Shown here: positions 7,795 through 16,483 of the stretch, one piece after another
Position numbering within the stretch: position 1 is the first letter of the stretch
Layout: every line of letters starts with the position of its first letter
DNA from: JABWBH01 sp964526695
GTDB taxonomy: Bacteria; Planctomycetota; Phycisphaerae; UBA1845
Direction: 5' to 3'
Assembly (NCBI GenBank): GCA_964526695.1
Contig: CAZGJA010000113.1
Location: 1 to 64,000 of the forward strand
Length of the DNA stretch: 64,000 nucleotides
The notes under the pieces: generated by a model
The model's database searches: none
Told to the model about the DNA's origin: nothing
Seen by the model: only the letters and a program-made list of their open reading frames with translations
Position numbers and translations under genes: made by a program

Positions 7795-10089
7795 TCAGCC
7801 GATCGGCTCCAGGCGCACCTGCAGCACGGCCCAGCCGTCGATTTCGAAGTGCTCGACTTTGATCTCGTGCGCGCCGGGCGCCAGCTCGACCTCCGCCTGG
7901 TCCTCCGTCGGGCCGTGCCAGGTCCAGTTGGCGAGCACCTGCTTGCCGTCGATGAAGACGCGGACGCCGTCGTCGGAAACGGTGCGCACGCGCCACTTGC
8001 CGGAAGGCGACTTGGGCAGGTCGATTTTCGTTTGCGCAACCGTGGCGAAGTGGTCCGCGCCGACCTTGTCGCTCACGCCGCCGCCGCCCCATTTGAAGTC
8101 GATGCCCGGCAGCGCTTGCGTCTCGACGGGATCGACGGACGTGATCTTTTTCCAATGCTCCTCGCTGTCGCGCGGGTCGCCGGCGGCGTCCCACTTGTAG
8201 AACTTCACCGCCCACTTCGCGTTGAACAGCGTGCCCGAGGCCGTCAGGGTCTTCGCCGTCGCGTCAGACCTGGCGTCGATCTTCAACTCGAACGCGAGCA
8301 CGCCTTCCTTCGCCGCGGAGACGGTGACGCGCCCCGGCAGGTCGCCTTCCTTCGGCGACACGCTCACGTCGCCCTTGATCGCGGCGACGGTGAACTTGCC
8401 GCTGGGACCGAGCACCTGAAACGCGACCTGATCCGCGCCGGAAACCGTTGAGGGGGCGACGACGATCTGCTCGAAGTCATACGGCCCCCACTCGGTCATG
8501 ACGATGTTCTGCCGGCCTTGCAGGTGCTTGCGCGCGCCGACGGGGCGCGTGTCGCCGGGCAGAGGAGGCAGCGCGAAGGAGGCCTGCGGCGGCAGTGCAT
8601 CCGGCGAGACGAACTTGAGGTCGGTGCACTCCTCGTTTTCGAGAACCTGCCCGGACCCGATCTTCTTGTTGTCCGCAAAGGTCGTGCCGTGCGTCTTGCG
8701 AAGCTGCATGGCGATGCCGTCGCTGTCGAACGTGTTGAGCGCGATGACGTTGTCGCGCGAGCCGGCGTGATTGGCGATCGCCCACGGCATCTTCAGCAGC
8801 CGGCCGTCGTCGTCGTCCCACAGATACACGCCGGCCTTGTTGTCCTTGAAGCGGTTGCGCAGGATGCGGTTGCCGCGTCCGTGCTCGATGTTGATGCCGC
8901 CGCGCTCCGCGCCGTAGGCCATTTCGCCGTTGGCTTCGATCGTGTTGTCCTCGATGAGCGTGTCCTGCGAATACCCGCCCCACACGCCGCAGATGGCGTT
9001 GTTCACCAGCCGGTTGCCGACGAACTTGTTGCCGAAGCTGAAGGTCATCTCGATCCCGTGCGCGGCGGCATAGGAGAAATCGTTGGCGAAGAGGATGTTG
9101 TTGTTATTGCCTTTGCGCTCGTGCTGCTGGGCGACGTCCGCGGGGACGGCGATCAGCTTGTCCACGTCGGTGTGGCCCGTGCGCTGGCGCTGCTTTTCGG
9201 ATTCCTTGTCCCACCAGTCCTCGCCCAGCGCCTCGCGCCCGGCGAACCCGAAAAACCCGTCGCCGCCGTGCGTGCAGGAGTTTTCCGCGAGCAGGTTGTC
9301 GCTGTTCTGCTCGAACATGAGGATGCCGGCCGAGTCCTGCCCGCGGTTGTACACGCCGTGGCTGTAGCCGCGGATGCAGAAGTCAAAGGCGTTGTGCGCG
9401 ATGACGTTGCCGCTGCAGCGCCACATCGCCAGCCCCCAGCCGGTGATGAACGAACAGTCGTTGTCGTACACTTCGCTTTTCGTGACGCGGTCGAGGATGA
9501 TGCCGTTTTGGCCGTGACGGGCGCGGATACGGCGGAGGGTCGCGCCGGTCGCCTTTTCCACGTACAGGCCCGCGCCGTAGTTGTTCATCCACTCGTGCCC
9601 GTCGTTGTGGTGCGGGTATAGCCAGTCGCTGCCGTCCTCGCGCTGCGGCGTGGAGAGCAGGCGCTTTTGATAATTGCCGGAAACGTCCACGTCCTCGATG
9701 GTCAGGCCGTCGCAGTCATGCGCGTGGATGCCGACCTTATAGCCGCGGACTTTCAGGTTTCTCAGGGTGATCTTTTTGCCGGTCAGGACGACGCCCTTGC
9801 CGGCGAACTGATCGGGCGCCGTGCCGTCCTTCGCGCCGACCAGCTCCGCGCCGCCGAAATCGACGGTGATGCCTTCGCCGGTGATGTGAATCGCGCCATC
9901 GTCGCCGGCGTCGGGAATCTCATATCGCCCGGCGGCGACCTTGACGCTTGACGTAATCTCCTGGCCGTCCGACGTCAATTTCACGGCCGCGCGATCCTGC
10001 GGGATCGACAGGCTGAATGCGACCGGGCAAAGCAACGCCAGAATCCCCAAAGACGCGAGATGACGGTTCACGCCCAACACTCCTTCCAT
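7795..10089 (-). CDS. Secreted right-handed beta-helix protein with C-terminal PA14-like domain
   Basis: A 764-residue exported protein. The signal peptide is within MEGVLGVNRHLASLGILALL. From about 70 to 520 the chain repeats strands of the type GLTIEDVDVSGN, NGIILDRVTKSEVYDND, DNVIALNTFDSDGIAM and NRILRNRFKDNKAGVYLWDD, the pattern of NosD/pectate-lyase-like parallel beta-helices. A linker with beta-sandwich character follows, and the last 75 residues (SGKWRVRTVSDDGVRVFIDG to HEIKVEHFEIDGWAVLQV) look like a PA14 carbohydrate-binding domain. This suggests binding or cleavage of a surface or environmental polysaccharide; I cannot see defined catalytic residues. The ATG at 10089 starts the signal peptide; the frame runs to 10227 but with no signal. 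No strong ribosome-binding site is seen. Confidence 0.8.
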   Translation of the reverse strand: MEGVLGVNRHLASLGILALLCPVAFSLSIPQDRAAVKLTSDGQEITSSVKVAAGRYEIPDAGDDGAIHITGEGITVDFGGAELVGAKDGTAPDQFAGKGVVLTGKKITLRNLKVRGYKVGIHAHDCDGLTIEDVDVSGNYQKRLLSTPQREDGSDWLYPHHNDGHEWMNNYGAGLYVEKATGATLRRIRARHGQNGIILDRVTKSEVYDNDCSFITGWGLAMWRCSGNVIAHNAFDFCIRGYSHGVYNRGQDSAGILMFEQNSDNLLAENSCTHGGDGFFGFAGREALGEDWWDKESEKQRQRTGHTDVDKLIAVPADVAQQHERKGNNNNILFANDFSYAAAHGIEMTFSFGNKFVGNRLVNNAICGVWGGYSQDTLIEDNTIEANGEMAYGAERGGINIEHGRGNRILRNRFKDNKAGVYLWDDDDGRLLKMPWAIANHAGSRDNVIALNTFDSDGIAMQLRKTHGTTFADNKKIGSGQVLENEECTDLKFVSPDALPPQASFALPPLPGDTRPVGARKHLQGRQNIVMTEWGPYDFEQIVVAPSTVSGADQVAFQVLGPSGKFTVAAIKGDVSVSPKEGDLPGRVTVSAAKEGVLAFELKIDARSDATAKTLTASGTLFNAKWAVKFYKWDAAGDPRDSEEHWKKITSVDPVETQALPGIDFKWGGGGVSDKVGADHFATVAQTKIDLPKSPSGKWRVRTVSDDGVRVFIDGKQVLANWTWHGPTEDQAEVELAPGAHEIKVEHFEIDGWAVLQVRLEPIG

Positions 10090-10264
10090 CGCCGATCGCA
10101 ACACGTCGTTGCACGACGAGCGGTCCCATGCGGGCCGTTCCGTGCCCGCCCATGCGGGCGCGGGGGACACCCCTCGCTTGTCGCTCGGACTTGTCCGTGC
10201 GCGGTTGCCGGTCGATCCGCGCATCATTAGAGTGCAACGGTCGAACGGATCAAGGAGTCAGCCC

Positions 10265-10534
10265 ATGAAGGCACCTTTGTCGAGAGAAGCGACGCTCGAT
10301 CGCTTCTTTCTGGAAATGCGCAGCCGTGTGCTCGACGTCGCCGCCGCGCTGGATCGTGTGGATGCGGCGGCGCCACTCTCGCTTGACGGCGGGGCGGAAG
10401 ATGCCCGGCTGATCAAGTTGCGGGAATCGCTGCGAATCCTCCATGATTGCGGGCGCGACCGCGCTGAGCGTGTGCTGTTGGTTTTCTCCGACGCGTATGA
10501 CCCCGCGTGGCGGTCGACAATCCGCGCCATTTGA
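10265..10534 (+). CDS. Small helical hypothetical protein
   Basis: An 89-residue protein rich in predicted helix (LDRFFLEMRSRVLDVAAALD, then AEDARLIKLRESLRILHD). I recall similar short proteins from planctomycete genomes without a known function. The ATG at 10265 is preceded by AAGGAG seven bases upstream, a clear start; the longer frame from 10109 is not needed. It is cytosolic, with no signal or metal motif, and lies 47 bp before the degraded gene at 10582. Confidence 0.65.
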   Translation: MKAPLSREATLDRFFLEMRSRVLDVAAALDRVDAAAPLSLDGGAEDARLIKLRESLRILHDCGRDRAERVLLVFSDAYDPAWRSTIRAI

Positions 10535-10581
10535 TTCGACGCGTGCACGCCGTTGCCGCTTCAGTTCCGGGGAGGCTCCAT

Positions 10582-11125
10582 ATGTCCGGGTGGTTCAGAA
10601 AGTCCATTCCCTGCCGAGGCTCCGTTTACTTTCCCGGGTCACTCCCTCCAAGAGCAAAGGAATTCGCTTTCCTCAGGCAAGCCGGCATGGAGCTGGCGCT
10701 GCGGACGCAACCGGAGGAACGGGCATGGCGGTTGCGGCTGAAGCACCCGGAATGGGGCGAGGCGGAGCTGGCCTGCGACATCGAACCCCGACCGATCCCG
10801 GAGATTATCGTCAAGCTCGATCCGCGTCTGACGGAGGCGGAGCGCGCGGAGGCGCGCATGGGGGGCACTCAGGTTATTCTCCAGATGGACGCGCAGGCCG
10901 GGCACGTGCTGCGTGACCGCAAGCGATTCCTCAGATTCCTTCGCGCGGTGATGGGCTCGGACGGCGTGGTCGCCGTCGATGCGGCGGCGCAAGGGTTCTG
11001 GACTCGGGCCTCGCTGGATGAAGAGTTGGCTCACGATGCCGACTTGGACGTGACGGCGCTGTATTCCATCCATGCCGTTCAGGGTCCGGTCGGCGAAAGG
11101 GTCAACTGGCTGCACACGCACGGTC
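10582..11125 (+). pseudogene. 5' part of a DUF4026/DUF2314-like gene, truncated
   Basis: About 180 residues remain. The ATG at 10582 has GGGAGG seven bases upstream, so the gene once began here. The segment RAWRLRLKHPEWGEAELAC to VGERVNWLHTHGL resembles the N-terminal half of DUF4026/DUF2314-type proteins, where a W-H-THGL motif is followed by a second domain. Here the reading frame passes straight into unrelated sequence, which in another frame is the end of a glycosyltransferase. The arginine- and proline-rich continuation to 11520 is antisense-like filler. Family naming is tentative; the truncation is clear. Confidence 0.6.
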
Positions 11126-11377
11126 TGCGGCACGAAGGTGCTGCTCCCGCGCGACTACGAACGCATCGCCGCCGATCGCGCCTAGTTCGGAGACTTCGAC
11201 CCGTTCGGCGATTTCGACCTCATTTTCGGCGCGGCCAAAGCCAACCTCAAGATCCTCGAAATCCCCATCCGCTACCACGCCCGAACCTACGGCGTCAGCA
11301 ACATCCGCCGCTTCCTGCACGGCCTGCTCCTGCTGCGCATGAGCCTCGTCGCGCTTCGCAAGCTGAAGCTGCGGTAG
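11111..11377 (+). pseudogene. 3' remnant of a family 2 glycosyltransferase
   Basis: In the frame of 11111 the sequence reads TVCGTKVLLPRDYERIAADR, a TAG stop at 11183-11185, then FGDFDPFGDFDLIFGAAKAN and LEIPIRYHARTYGVSNIRRF to a stop at 11375. This is the conserved C-terminal end of GT2 glycosyltransferases that decorate surface glycans. Only about 88 codons remain, and the in-frame TAG replaces the residue before the FGDFDPFGD motif. No start, no nucleotide-binding half. It is fused at 11110-11125 to the truncated gene upstream, evidence of an old deletion or rearrangement. Confidence 0.8.
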
Positions 11378-11407
11378 CGAGGCGGCACGCGAGAATTGCA
11401 TCTGTCA

Positions 11408-11498
11408 GAGCCGCGACCGTTAGGGAGCGAACCCTGAGCAACCGAGCCGCGGACCGGTCTCTGGAAATCGCGCTTCCCTACGGGCGCGGCTCTGACGT
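11408..11498. repeat. Dispersed inverted repeat, GAGCCGCG family
   Basis: Left arm CAGAGCCGCGACCGTTAGGG, right arm CCCTACGGGCGCGGCTCTGA, separated by about 45 bp. Copies or half-copies occur at 21898-22137, 32963-33034 and 38256-38280. Confidence 0.7.
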
Positions 11499-11537
11499 AC
11501 GAAGGACGCGAGGTGCGTGAGGCATAACGCTAGCGAG

Positions 11538-11590
11538 CCTCGCAAACTGAAGCTGCGCCAGCGGCTTCGCAAACTGGAACTGCGGTAGCA
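11538..11590. repeat. Two echoes of the glycosyltransferase 3' end
   Basis: CCTCGCAAACTGAAGCTGCG and CTTCGCAAACTGGAACTGCG, the second followed by TAG, repeat the last 24 bp of the GT2 remnant at 11354-11377. They mark local duplication during its decay. Confidence 0.65.
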
Positions 11591-11595
11591 GCCCA

Positions 11596-11705
11596 TTGAG
11601 GAAGCCGGTCTGGCCTTGGGGGACCGGCTTTCCAGCCGGTCTCGCCTTGGTGGACCGGCTTTCCAGTCGGTCTCGCCTTGGGGGACCGGCTTTCCAGCCG
11701 GTCAG
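11596..11705. repeat. Three tandem copies of the CTTGGGGGACCGGC hairpin
   Basis: Three units about 34-37 bp apart, each with GACCGGCTTTCCAGCCGGTC or one mismatch. A single copy lies at 17-49. Confidence 0.8.
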
Positions 11706-11730
11706 ACGGGCGGATCGCGTCAGCGCGCGA

Positions 11731-11832
11731 CAGAGCCGCGCAGCGCAAGCCCGCGGTCAAGCGGTCAGCGCTCTGACACCGGGCTTGCGCCCGGTGCTCT
11801 GATGGTTGCCCGGCACGCTGATTGATGCCCGG
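11731..11832. repeat. Direct repeat, left of the methyltransferase
   Basis: About 100 bp from CAGAGCCGCGCAGCGCAAGC through CTCTGACACCGGGCTTGCGC to a CTGATTGATGCCCGG tail. A diverged copy in the same orientation lies at 12807-12910. An ATTCC...GGAAT hairpin of the common bacterial family follows at 11842-11865. Confidence 0.7.
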
Positions 11833-11912
11833 TACTCTGACTGGATTCCTGCCTGCGCGGGAATGACGAGCTTCGTCTTTCGCCACGGATTGTTCGCAGC
11901 GCGGTGCCGGCG

Positions 11913-12752
11913 TCAGGCTTTTTCGCCCTTGCGAAACAGCACCACGAGCTGATCCCCCAGCCGCGATTCCACGTGGCTGAGCCGGCACGACGCCCACGTC
12001 AGCGGCCACGGGAGATCGGCATATCGACCCAGGGTCAGCACGCGAAAGACCTGCTTCAGCAGCCAAAATGCCCGCATTGCGGGGAAGTAAACCGCATGGT
12101 TGAGCGTCTCCAGTTCCGGCGGCGCGAGCGCGCGAATCTCCCTGAACTTGTAGTGCCGATGCCACGCGTTTTCGCCGGCCGCGACGCTGCCGAAAAGTCC
12201 GGTCTCCGCCTGTCGCTTCGCGCCGAAACGGGCTTCGTAATACTCCCCGCGTCGAAGCACGGTCTTGTAAACGAAGCGGTGCAGGCGGGGAAATACGAAC
12301 TTGAGATTGGCCGGGTCCAGCCACGTGAGCAGCCCCTTGTGCGGCGTGGTGAGCAGCATCTTCCCGCCCGGCTTCAATACGCGAGCGAGTTCCCTCAGGA
12401 TCGCGCGCTCGTCGGGAACATGTTCGATGACCTCGATGATGATCACGGTGTCGAAGAACGCATCGTCAAACGGCAGGCGACATCCCCCGGCGCTGCCCGT
12501 CTGGGGTTGAAGGACCGATGCGCGCACGCCCTTGATCTTCGCCGCTTCCGCGACGGAGGCTGGATCGACATCCACGGCGTGACATTCCTCGCACCGCGCG
12601 ACGACGCGTCCGACGAACAACCCGTTGCCGCAGCCGTAATCGAGCAGCCGCCCCAGGGGGAAGTTCAGCCAGCCTTCCGCATACGCGTGCCAGCCGAGCG
12701 GCTGACCGGGGCGCATCGCAGCGAGCGTTGCCATGTCGGGACGGTGAAGCAT
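11913..12752 (-). CDS. Class I SAM-dependent methyltransferase
   Basis: A 279-residue cytosolic methyltransferase of the Methyltransf_11/UbiG-like type. SAM-binding motif I is LLDYGCGNGLFVGRVVA at about residue 36, the ribose-binding acid is in AVDVDPAS, and the post-I region reads FFDTVIIIEVIEHVPDERAI followed by LARVLKPGGKMLLTTPH. The C-terminal half has HRHYKFREIRALAPPELETL and a hydrophobic helix-rich end. Such enzymes next to glycosyltransferases often modify surface glycans, and a GT2 remnant does lie 535 bp away, but the substrate is unknown. The gene stands alone between two copies of a 100-bp direct repeat. Confidence 0.85.
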   Translation of the reverse strand: MLHRPDMATLAAMRPGQPLGWHAYAEGWLNFPLGRLLDYGCGNGLFVGRVVARCEECHAVDVDPASVAEAAKIKGVRASVLQPQTGSAGGCRLPFDDAFFDTVIIIEVIEHVPDERAILRELARVLKPGGKMLLTTPHKGLLTWLDPANLKFVFPRLHRFVYKTVLRRGEYYEARFGAKRQAETGLFGSVAAGENAWHRHYKFREIRALAPPELETLNHAVYFPAMRAFWLLKQVFRVLTLGRYADLPWPLTWASCRLSHVESRLGDQLVVLFRKGEKA

Positions 12753-12806
12753 CAGCCGCGAACGTTACCGCGCCAGCGCCCCGCGCGCAAACCCACGATC
12801 GCATGT

Positions 12807-12910
12807 CAGAGCCGCGCGGCGCAAGCCAACGGTCAAGGGGTTGACGCTCTGACACCGGGCTTGCGCCCGATGCGCTGATTCGTGACCGGCGCTCTGATCC
12901 GCGCTCGGTG
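12807..12910. repeat. Direct repeat, right of the methyltransferase
   Basis: Second copy of the repeat at 11731-11832, same orientation, sharing CTCTGACACCGGGCTTGCGC. It fills the gap between methyltransferase and GAPDH genes. Confidence 0.7.
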
Positions 12911-12926
12911 CTCCGATCCGCCTCGC

Positions 12927-13952
12927 TTACATCCGCGCCACCATCGCCGCAAGGTCCACCGTCCGACTCGAATACCCCCACTCGTTGTCGTACCAGCCGA
13001 CGACCTTGATGAGGTTGCCGCCCTTGCCGGGCATGGTCATGGTGCTTTCGGCGTCGATGATGCAGCTTGCCGGATTGCCGACGATGTCGCTGCTGACGAT
13101 CGGGTCGGTGCAGTATTCCAGAATGCCCTTCATCTTCCCTTCCGCCGCCGCCTTCAGCGCCGCGTTGATCGTCTCCTTCGTCGCGCTCTTCTGCACCGTG
13201 GCGACCAGATCGACGATCGAGCCGTCCGGCACGGGCACGCGCAGCGCGAAGCCGTTGAGCTTCCCGTCCAGCGCCGGCAGCACCTTGCCCACCGCCTTCG
13301 CCGCGCCGGTCGTCGTGGGGATGATGTTCTGTGCGGCCGCGCGGGCGCGACGCAAGTCCTTGTGCACCAGGTCGGAGACGCGCTGATCGTTGGTGTAGGC
13401 GTGCACGGTGGTCATCAGCCCGTCGACCAAGCCGAAGGTCTCGTGAATCACCTTGGCCATCGGCGCCAGGCAATTCGTGGTGCAGCTCGCGTTCGAGATA
13501 CAAAGGTGGCTGGCCTTGAGCTGATCGTCGTTGACGCCGAGGACGACGGTGAGGTCCGGCTCGTCGCTGGCGGGCGCGGAAAGAATGACCTTCCTTGCCC
13601 CGGCTTTCAGGTGGTCGCCATAGCCGCCCTTCTCCGAGGTTCGCTTGGTGAAGACGCCCGTGGACTCGATGCACACGTCGATGCCGAGGTCTTTCCACGG
13701 CAGGTTCGCCGGCGACTTCTCCGCGAGCACCTTCACGGTCTTGCCATCGACGACGAGCGCGCCGTCCTTGGCCTCGACGCGCTTTCCAAAACGGCCATGC
13801 ACGGTGTCGTACTTGAGCATGTGCGCCAGCGTGGGCACGTCGGTGAGGTCGTTGACCGCGACGATGTCGAATTCGCTCGCGCGCTGCGACATGATGCGAA
13901 AGACCAGCTTGCCGATTCTCCCCAACCCGTTGATCGCCACGCGAACCGCCAT
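12927..13952 (-). CDS. gap: Glyceraldehyde-3-phosphate dehydrogenase, type I
   Basis: A 341-residue glycolytic enzyme that oxidises and phosphorylates glyceraldehyde 3-phosphate with NAD(P). The N-terminus VRVAINGLGRIGKLVFRI is the dinucleotide fold, the catalytic cysteine lies in SNASCTTNCLAP, and the helper histidine is probably in TTVHAYTNDQ; the C-terminus has VGWYDNEWGYSSR. Length is normal for the family. The open frame starts at 13985, but the ATG at 13952 follows GGGAGGATTCAC and begins the family sequence. The residue after the second nucleotide strand is D (VAVNDLTD), as in NAD-preferring forms. It is transcribed away from rmlD, without phosphoglycerate kinase beside it. Confidence 0.95.
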   Translation of the reverse strand: MAVRVAINGLGRIGKLVFRIMSQRASEFDIVAVNDLTDVPTLAHMLKYDTVHGRFGKRVEAKDGALVVDGKTVKVLAEKSPANLPWKDLGIDVCIESTGVFTKRTSEKGGYGDHLKAGARKVILSAPASDEPDLTVVLGVNDDQLKASHLCISNASCTTNCLAPMAKVIHETFGLVDGLMTTVHAYTNDQRVSDLVHKDLRRARAAAQNIIPTTTGAAKAVGKVLPALDGKLNGFALRVPVPDGSIVDLVATVQKSATKETINAALKAAAEGKMKGILEYCTDPIVSSDIVGNPASCIIDAESTMTMPGKGGNLIKVVGWYDNEWGYSSRTVDLAAMVARM

Positions 13953-14189
13953 GTGAATCCTCCCTAGATGTGCCGGCGCCGGCATCCGTGGCCAGCGCGA
14001 AAATCGCTTCCAACGAGGGCGTGGGCCAGTCTAGGAAAGCCCCTCAGGCCGTCAAGATGAAGCGCCCGGGGGCTTACGAGCTCTACCTTGTTGGCCCGCC
14101 CGGGGTTTCCTATCATCCGCCTGACGGAAAAGAGATTTCAAACTGCGGGCAAGCGCCTCTGGCTCGCAAGGTTCGGGAGGGCATGGTAG

Positions 14190-15059
14190 ATGAAAGTCGC
14201 GGTGACAGGGTCCACGGGGCAGCTTGGCACGGACGTGGTGCAGGTTTTTCGTGAGAGCGGCCGCGTCGAGGTCGTGCCGCTCACCCATGAGCAGATCGAG
14301 ATCGCCTCCCTGGACTCCGTCCGCGCGGCGCTGACCGCCTGCAAGCCCGATGCGGTCATCAACTCCGCCGCGTTCCACCAAGTGGACAAGTGCGAGGAAG
14401 ACCCCGATCAGGCCTTCAAGGTGAACGCGATGGGCGCGTGGAACGTCGCGCGCGTCTGCTCCGAGATCGGCGCGTACTGCGTGTACATCAGCACGGACTA
14501 CGTCTTCGACGGCGGCAAGCAATCGCCCTACGACGAGGCCGACGCGCCCATGCCGCTGTCGGTGTACGGCGTCTCCAAGCTCTCGGGCGAGTATCTGACG
14601 CGTTCCGCCGCGCCAAGCTCGCTCGTGGCGCGGATCGCCAGCGTCTTCGGCAAGTCCGGCGCGCGCGGCAAGGGCGGCAACTTCATCGAGGCCATCCTGA
14701 AAAAAGCCAAAACCGGTGAGGGCCTCAAGGTCGTCAATGACACGCCCATGACGCCGACGTACACCATGGACGCCGCCCGCGCCCTGCTGGAGATCGTCCA
14801 CAAGCGCCCGTCCGGCATCCTGCACGTCACCAACCAGCCGGCCTGCACCTGGTTCGACTTCGCCCGGAAGGCGGTGGAGCTGTGCGGGCTGAAAGTGGAT
14901 TGCACGCCGGTCACGTCCGACGCCTTCCCCTCCAAGGTCCGCCGACCGAGCTACTCCGCCTTGTCCGGCAAGCGCCTCGCCGAAACCCTCGGCCGACCCA
15001 TGCGCCCGTGGCCGGAGGCGCTGCGGGCGTATCTGCTGGAGAAGGGGCATATCGGCTAA
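14190..15059 (+). CDS. rmlD: dTDP-4-dehydrorhamnose reductase (RmlD)
   Basis: A 289-residue short-chain dehydrogenase of the RmlD_sub_bind family, the last step of dTDP-L-rhamnose synthesis. The NAD(P) motif is VTGSTGQLGTDV, the catalytic Y-x3-K is SVYGVSKLSGEYL, and STDYVFDGGKQSPYDEADAP is the typical family block. C-terminal substrate-binding residues RRPSYSALSGKRL are present. GGGAGGG lies about eight bases before the ATG. rmlA, rmlB and rmlC are not in the window, so either they are elsewhere or this is a related sugar reductase. Rhamnose would go into surface glycans. Confidence 0.88.
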   Translation: MKVAVTGSTGQLGTDVVQVFRESGRVEVVPLTHEQIEIASLDSVRAALTACKPDAVINSAAFHQVDKCEEDPDQAFKVNAMGAWNVARVCSEIGAYCVYISTDYVFDGGKQSPYDEADAPMPLSVYGVSKLSGEYLTRSAAPSSLVARIASVFGKSGARGKGGNFIEAILKKAKTGEGLKVVNDTPMTPTYTMDAARALLEIVHKRPSGILHVTNQPACTWFDFARKAVELCGLKVDCTPVTSDAFPSKVRRPSYSALSGKRLAETLGRPMRPWPEALRAYLLEKGHIG

Positions 15060-15098
15060 TGTCCTGACCTTTTTGGAATTGCGACGGAGGGGGTGCGG

Positions 15099-15312
15099 GC
15101 CTCTGACCCGCCGGCGGGCGAGGACGCCCGCCCCCCCCAGTGCCCGCCCCCCAACGTTTAACGCGTGATATTTGGGAGGCATCACGCTAGCGCTTAGCCA
15201 GCATTCGTGCAGGGAGCCGCTGGCGGGCGAGGACGCCCGCCCGCCCCAGCGCCCGCCCCGCCCAAGAAAATCGAACGCTGTGTTATTTGCGAGGCAACAC
15301 ACGAGCGCGCAC
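15099..15312. repeat. Two direct copies of a G+C-rich intergenic repeat
   Basis: Each copy carries GGCGGGCGAGGACGCCCGCC, then C-runs, then AACG...TATTTGCGAGGCAACAC or a close variant (15099-15186 and 15222-15312). A third, inverted copy lies at 52842-52955. No gene is seen between 15060 and 15536. Confidence 0.8.
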
Positions 15313-15536
15313 GCAGAATTCGTGCAGCGAGCCGCGGCCTTCAGTCTGCGCGGTACATCGCGCGGGATGAAGCCGCGCCGCTCGGCGGGATGAAGCCATG
15401 CGGCTTGGGCATCAAGTTGACGCGGCGACGAACAGGCCGCGGACGCCGGTCCGCGCGGCGAGCGGCCAACCGCCGACGCGCCGCGCGAGCCAACGCCCGC
15501 GGCCGTGTGATGTCGCCTGTCACCCCGCGCCGGCGT

Positions 15537-16268
15537 TTACTTCTTGCGCGAGAAGGTCAGCTCCATGCTGACGAACTCCTTGCCCGTCTCGTCCGGTCCG
15601 ACGCCCTGGAGCACGTACTTGTCAGCGCCTTCGATCTTGTAGATCCACTTCGCCCACGTGTCCTTCTTGGTCATGGGGTCGAAGAACTTGCTCGTCAAGG
15701 TGATCGTCTTGCCGGAACCGTCGCACGTGCCCTCGCCCGTCATGATCATCGTGCCGTACGTGTCCATCCACGTGGAGACGTACTTCTGCTTGTCGTTGTC
15801 GAAACCGATGCAGCCCAGCCCCTCAAACGGCACAGGCATCGACGGGGACGGCTCGCCGAGGACGTGCTGGCGCAGGAAGCGCCCGCCAAGAATCATCTCC
15901 ACCTTGCCCGTGCTCTTGCTCTCCTCCCACGGTTGATTCGGGTCCATGCGGAACTTCCCTTCGATGTTCCACTCGCCCACCATCTGCTTGAGGTGGTCGT
16001 GATGCTGGCCCGGCGTGGCTGACTTCATGATCGCTTCCATCATGGCGGGGTCCATGCCGCCTTCCTGACCGCCCGCACCCTTGTCGCCCCCGGCCTTTTC
16101 TCCGCCGGCGGGTTTGCCCGCATCGGGCTTCTTGTCCGACGGCGGCTGATCCGCCGGCTTCTTCTCTGCCGGTTTCTTCTCCTCGGGCTTCTTGTCTTGA
16201 GCCAAGACAGGTACGCCCCAGAGAATCGCCATCATCGCCAACAACGCCGTCCTAAAACGCCGGTTCAT
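15537..16268 (-). CDS. Secreted DUF1579 family protein with KP-rich linker
   Basis: A 243-residue exported protein. The signal peptide is MNRRFRTALLAMMAILWGVP followed by VLAQ. Residues 25-70 are a lysine/proline/glycine linker (KKPEEKKPAEKKPADQPP). The folded part, about 90-240, has the DUF1579 beta-barrel layout: HDHLKQMVGEWNIEGKF, STGKVEMILGGRFLRQHVLG, FEGLGCIGFDNDKQKYVSTW and a strand-rich C-terminus. Proteins of this fold resemble lipocalin-like domains; their ligand is unknown. The ATG at 16268 has AGAGGA seven bases upstream. It is a single gene. Confidence 0.85.
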   Translation of the reverse strand: MNRRFRTALLAMMAILWGVPVLAQDKKPEEKKPAEKKPADQPPSDKKPDAGKPAGGEKAGGDKGAGGQEGGMDPAMMEAIMKSATPGQHHDHLKQMVGEWNIEGKFRMDPNQPWEESKSTGKVEMILGGRFLRQHVLGEPSPSMPVPFEGLGCIGFDNDKQKYVSTWMDTYGTMIMTGEGTCDGSGKTITLTSKFFDPMTKKDTWAKWIYKIEGADKYVLQGVGPDETGKEFVSMELTFSRKK

Positions 16269-16483
16269 CGTCAATCCTCTCTAAACACGGAAACTCCCAC
16301 CTCGCCCGAACGAACGGGGTGGACTTTACGAGGAGCCGGCGCCGATCGCGCAGCTCCAGCCCGAACTGATCGCACTAACATAACCCGACCATGCGGTCGG
16401 GTAAAGGCCCGAATTGTCGAAACTTGTCCCTTCGCGAGCCTCGCGTCAAGCCGTCCGCGGATCGTGGCCCCGCCGGCGGCGTT

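Noticed and set aside
8518..9621. A 367-codon open frame antisense to the beta-helix gene
   Set aside because: It is a shadow of the G+C-rich gene on the other strand; composition is Val/Ala/Arg-biased, and no family is recognisable.
11183..11185. TAG inside the glycosyltransferase remnant as a recoded codon
   Set aside because: The remnant lacks a start and the N-terminal two-thirds, so decay explains the stop.
12466..14013. A long frame overlapping GAPDH on the same strand
   Set aside because: It is the +1 frame of the GAPDH and methyltransferase genes; Arg/Gly/His-rich, not a protein.
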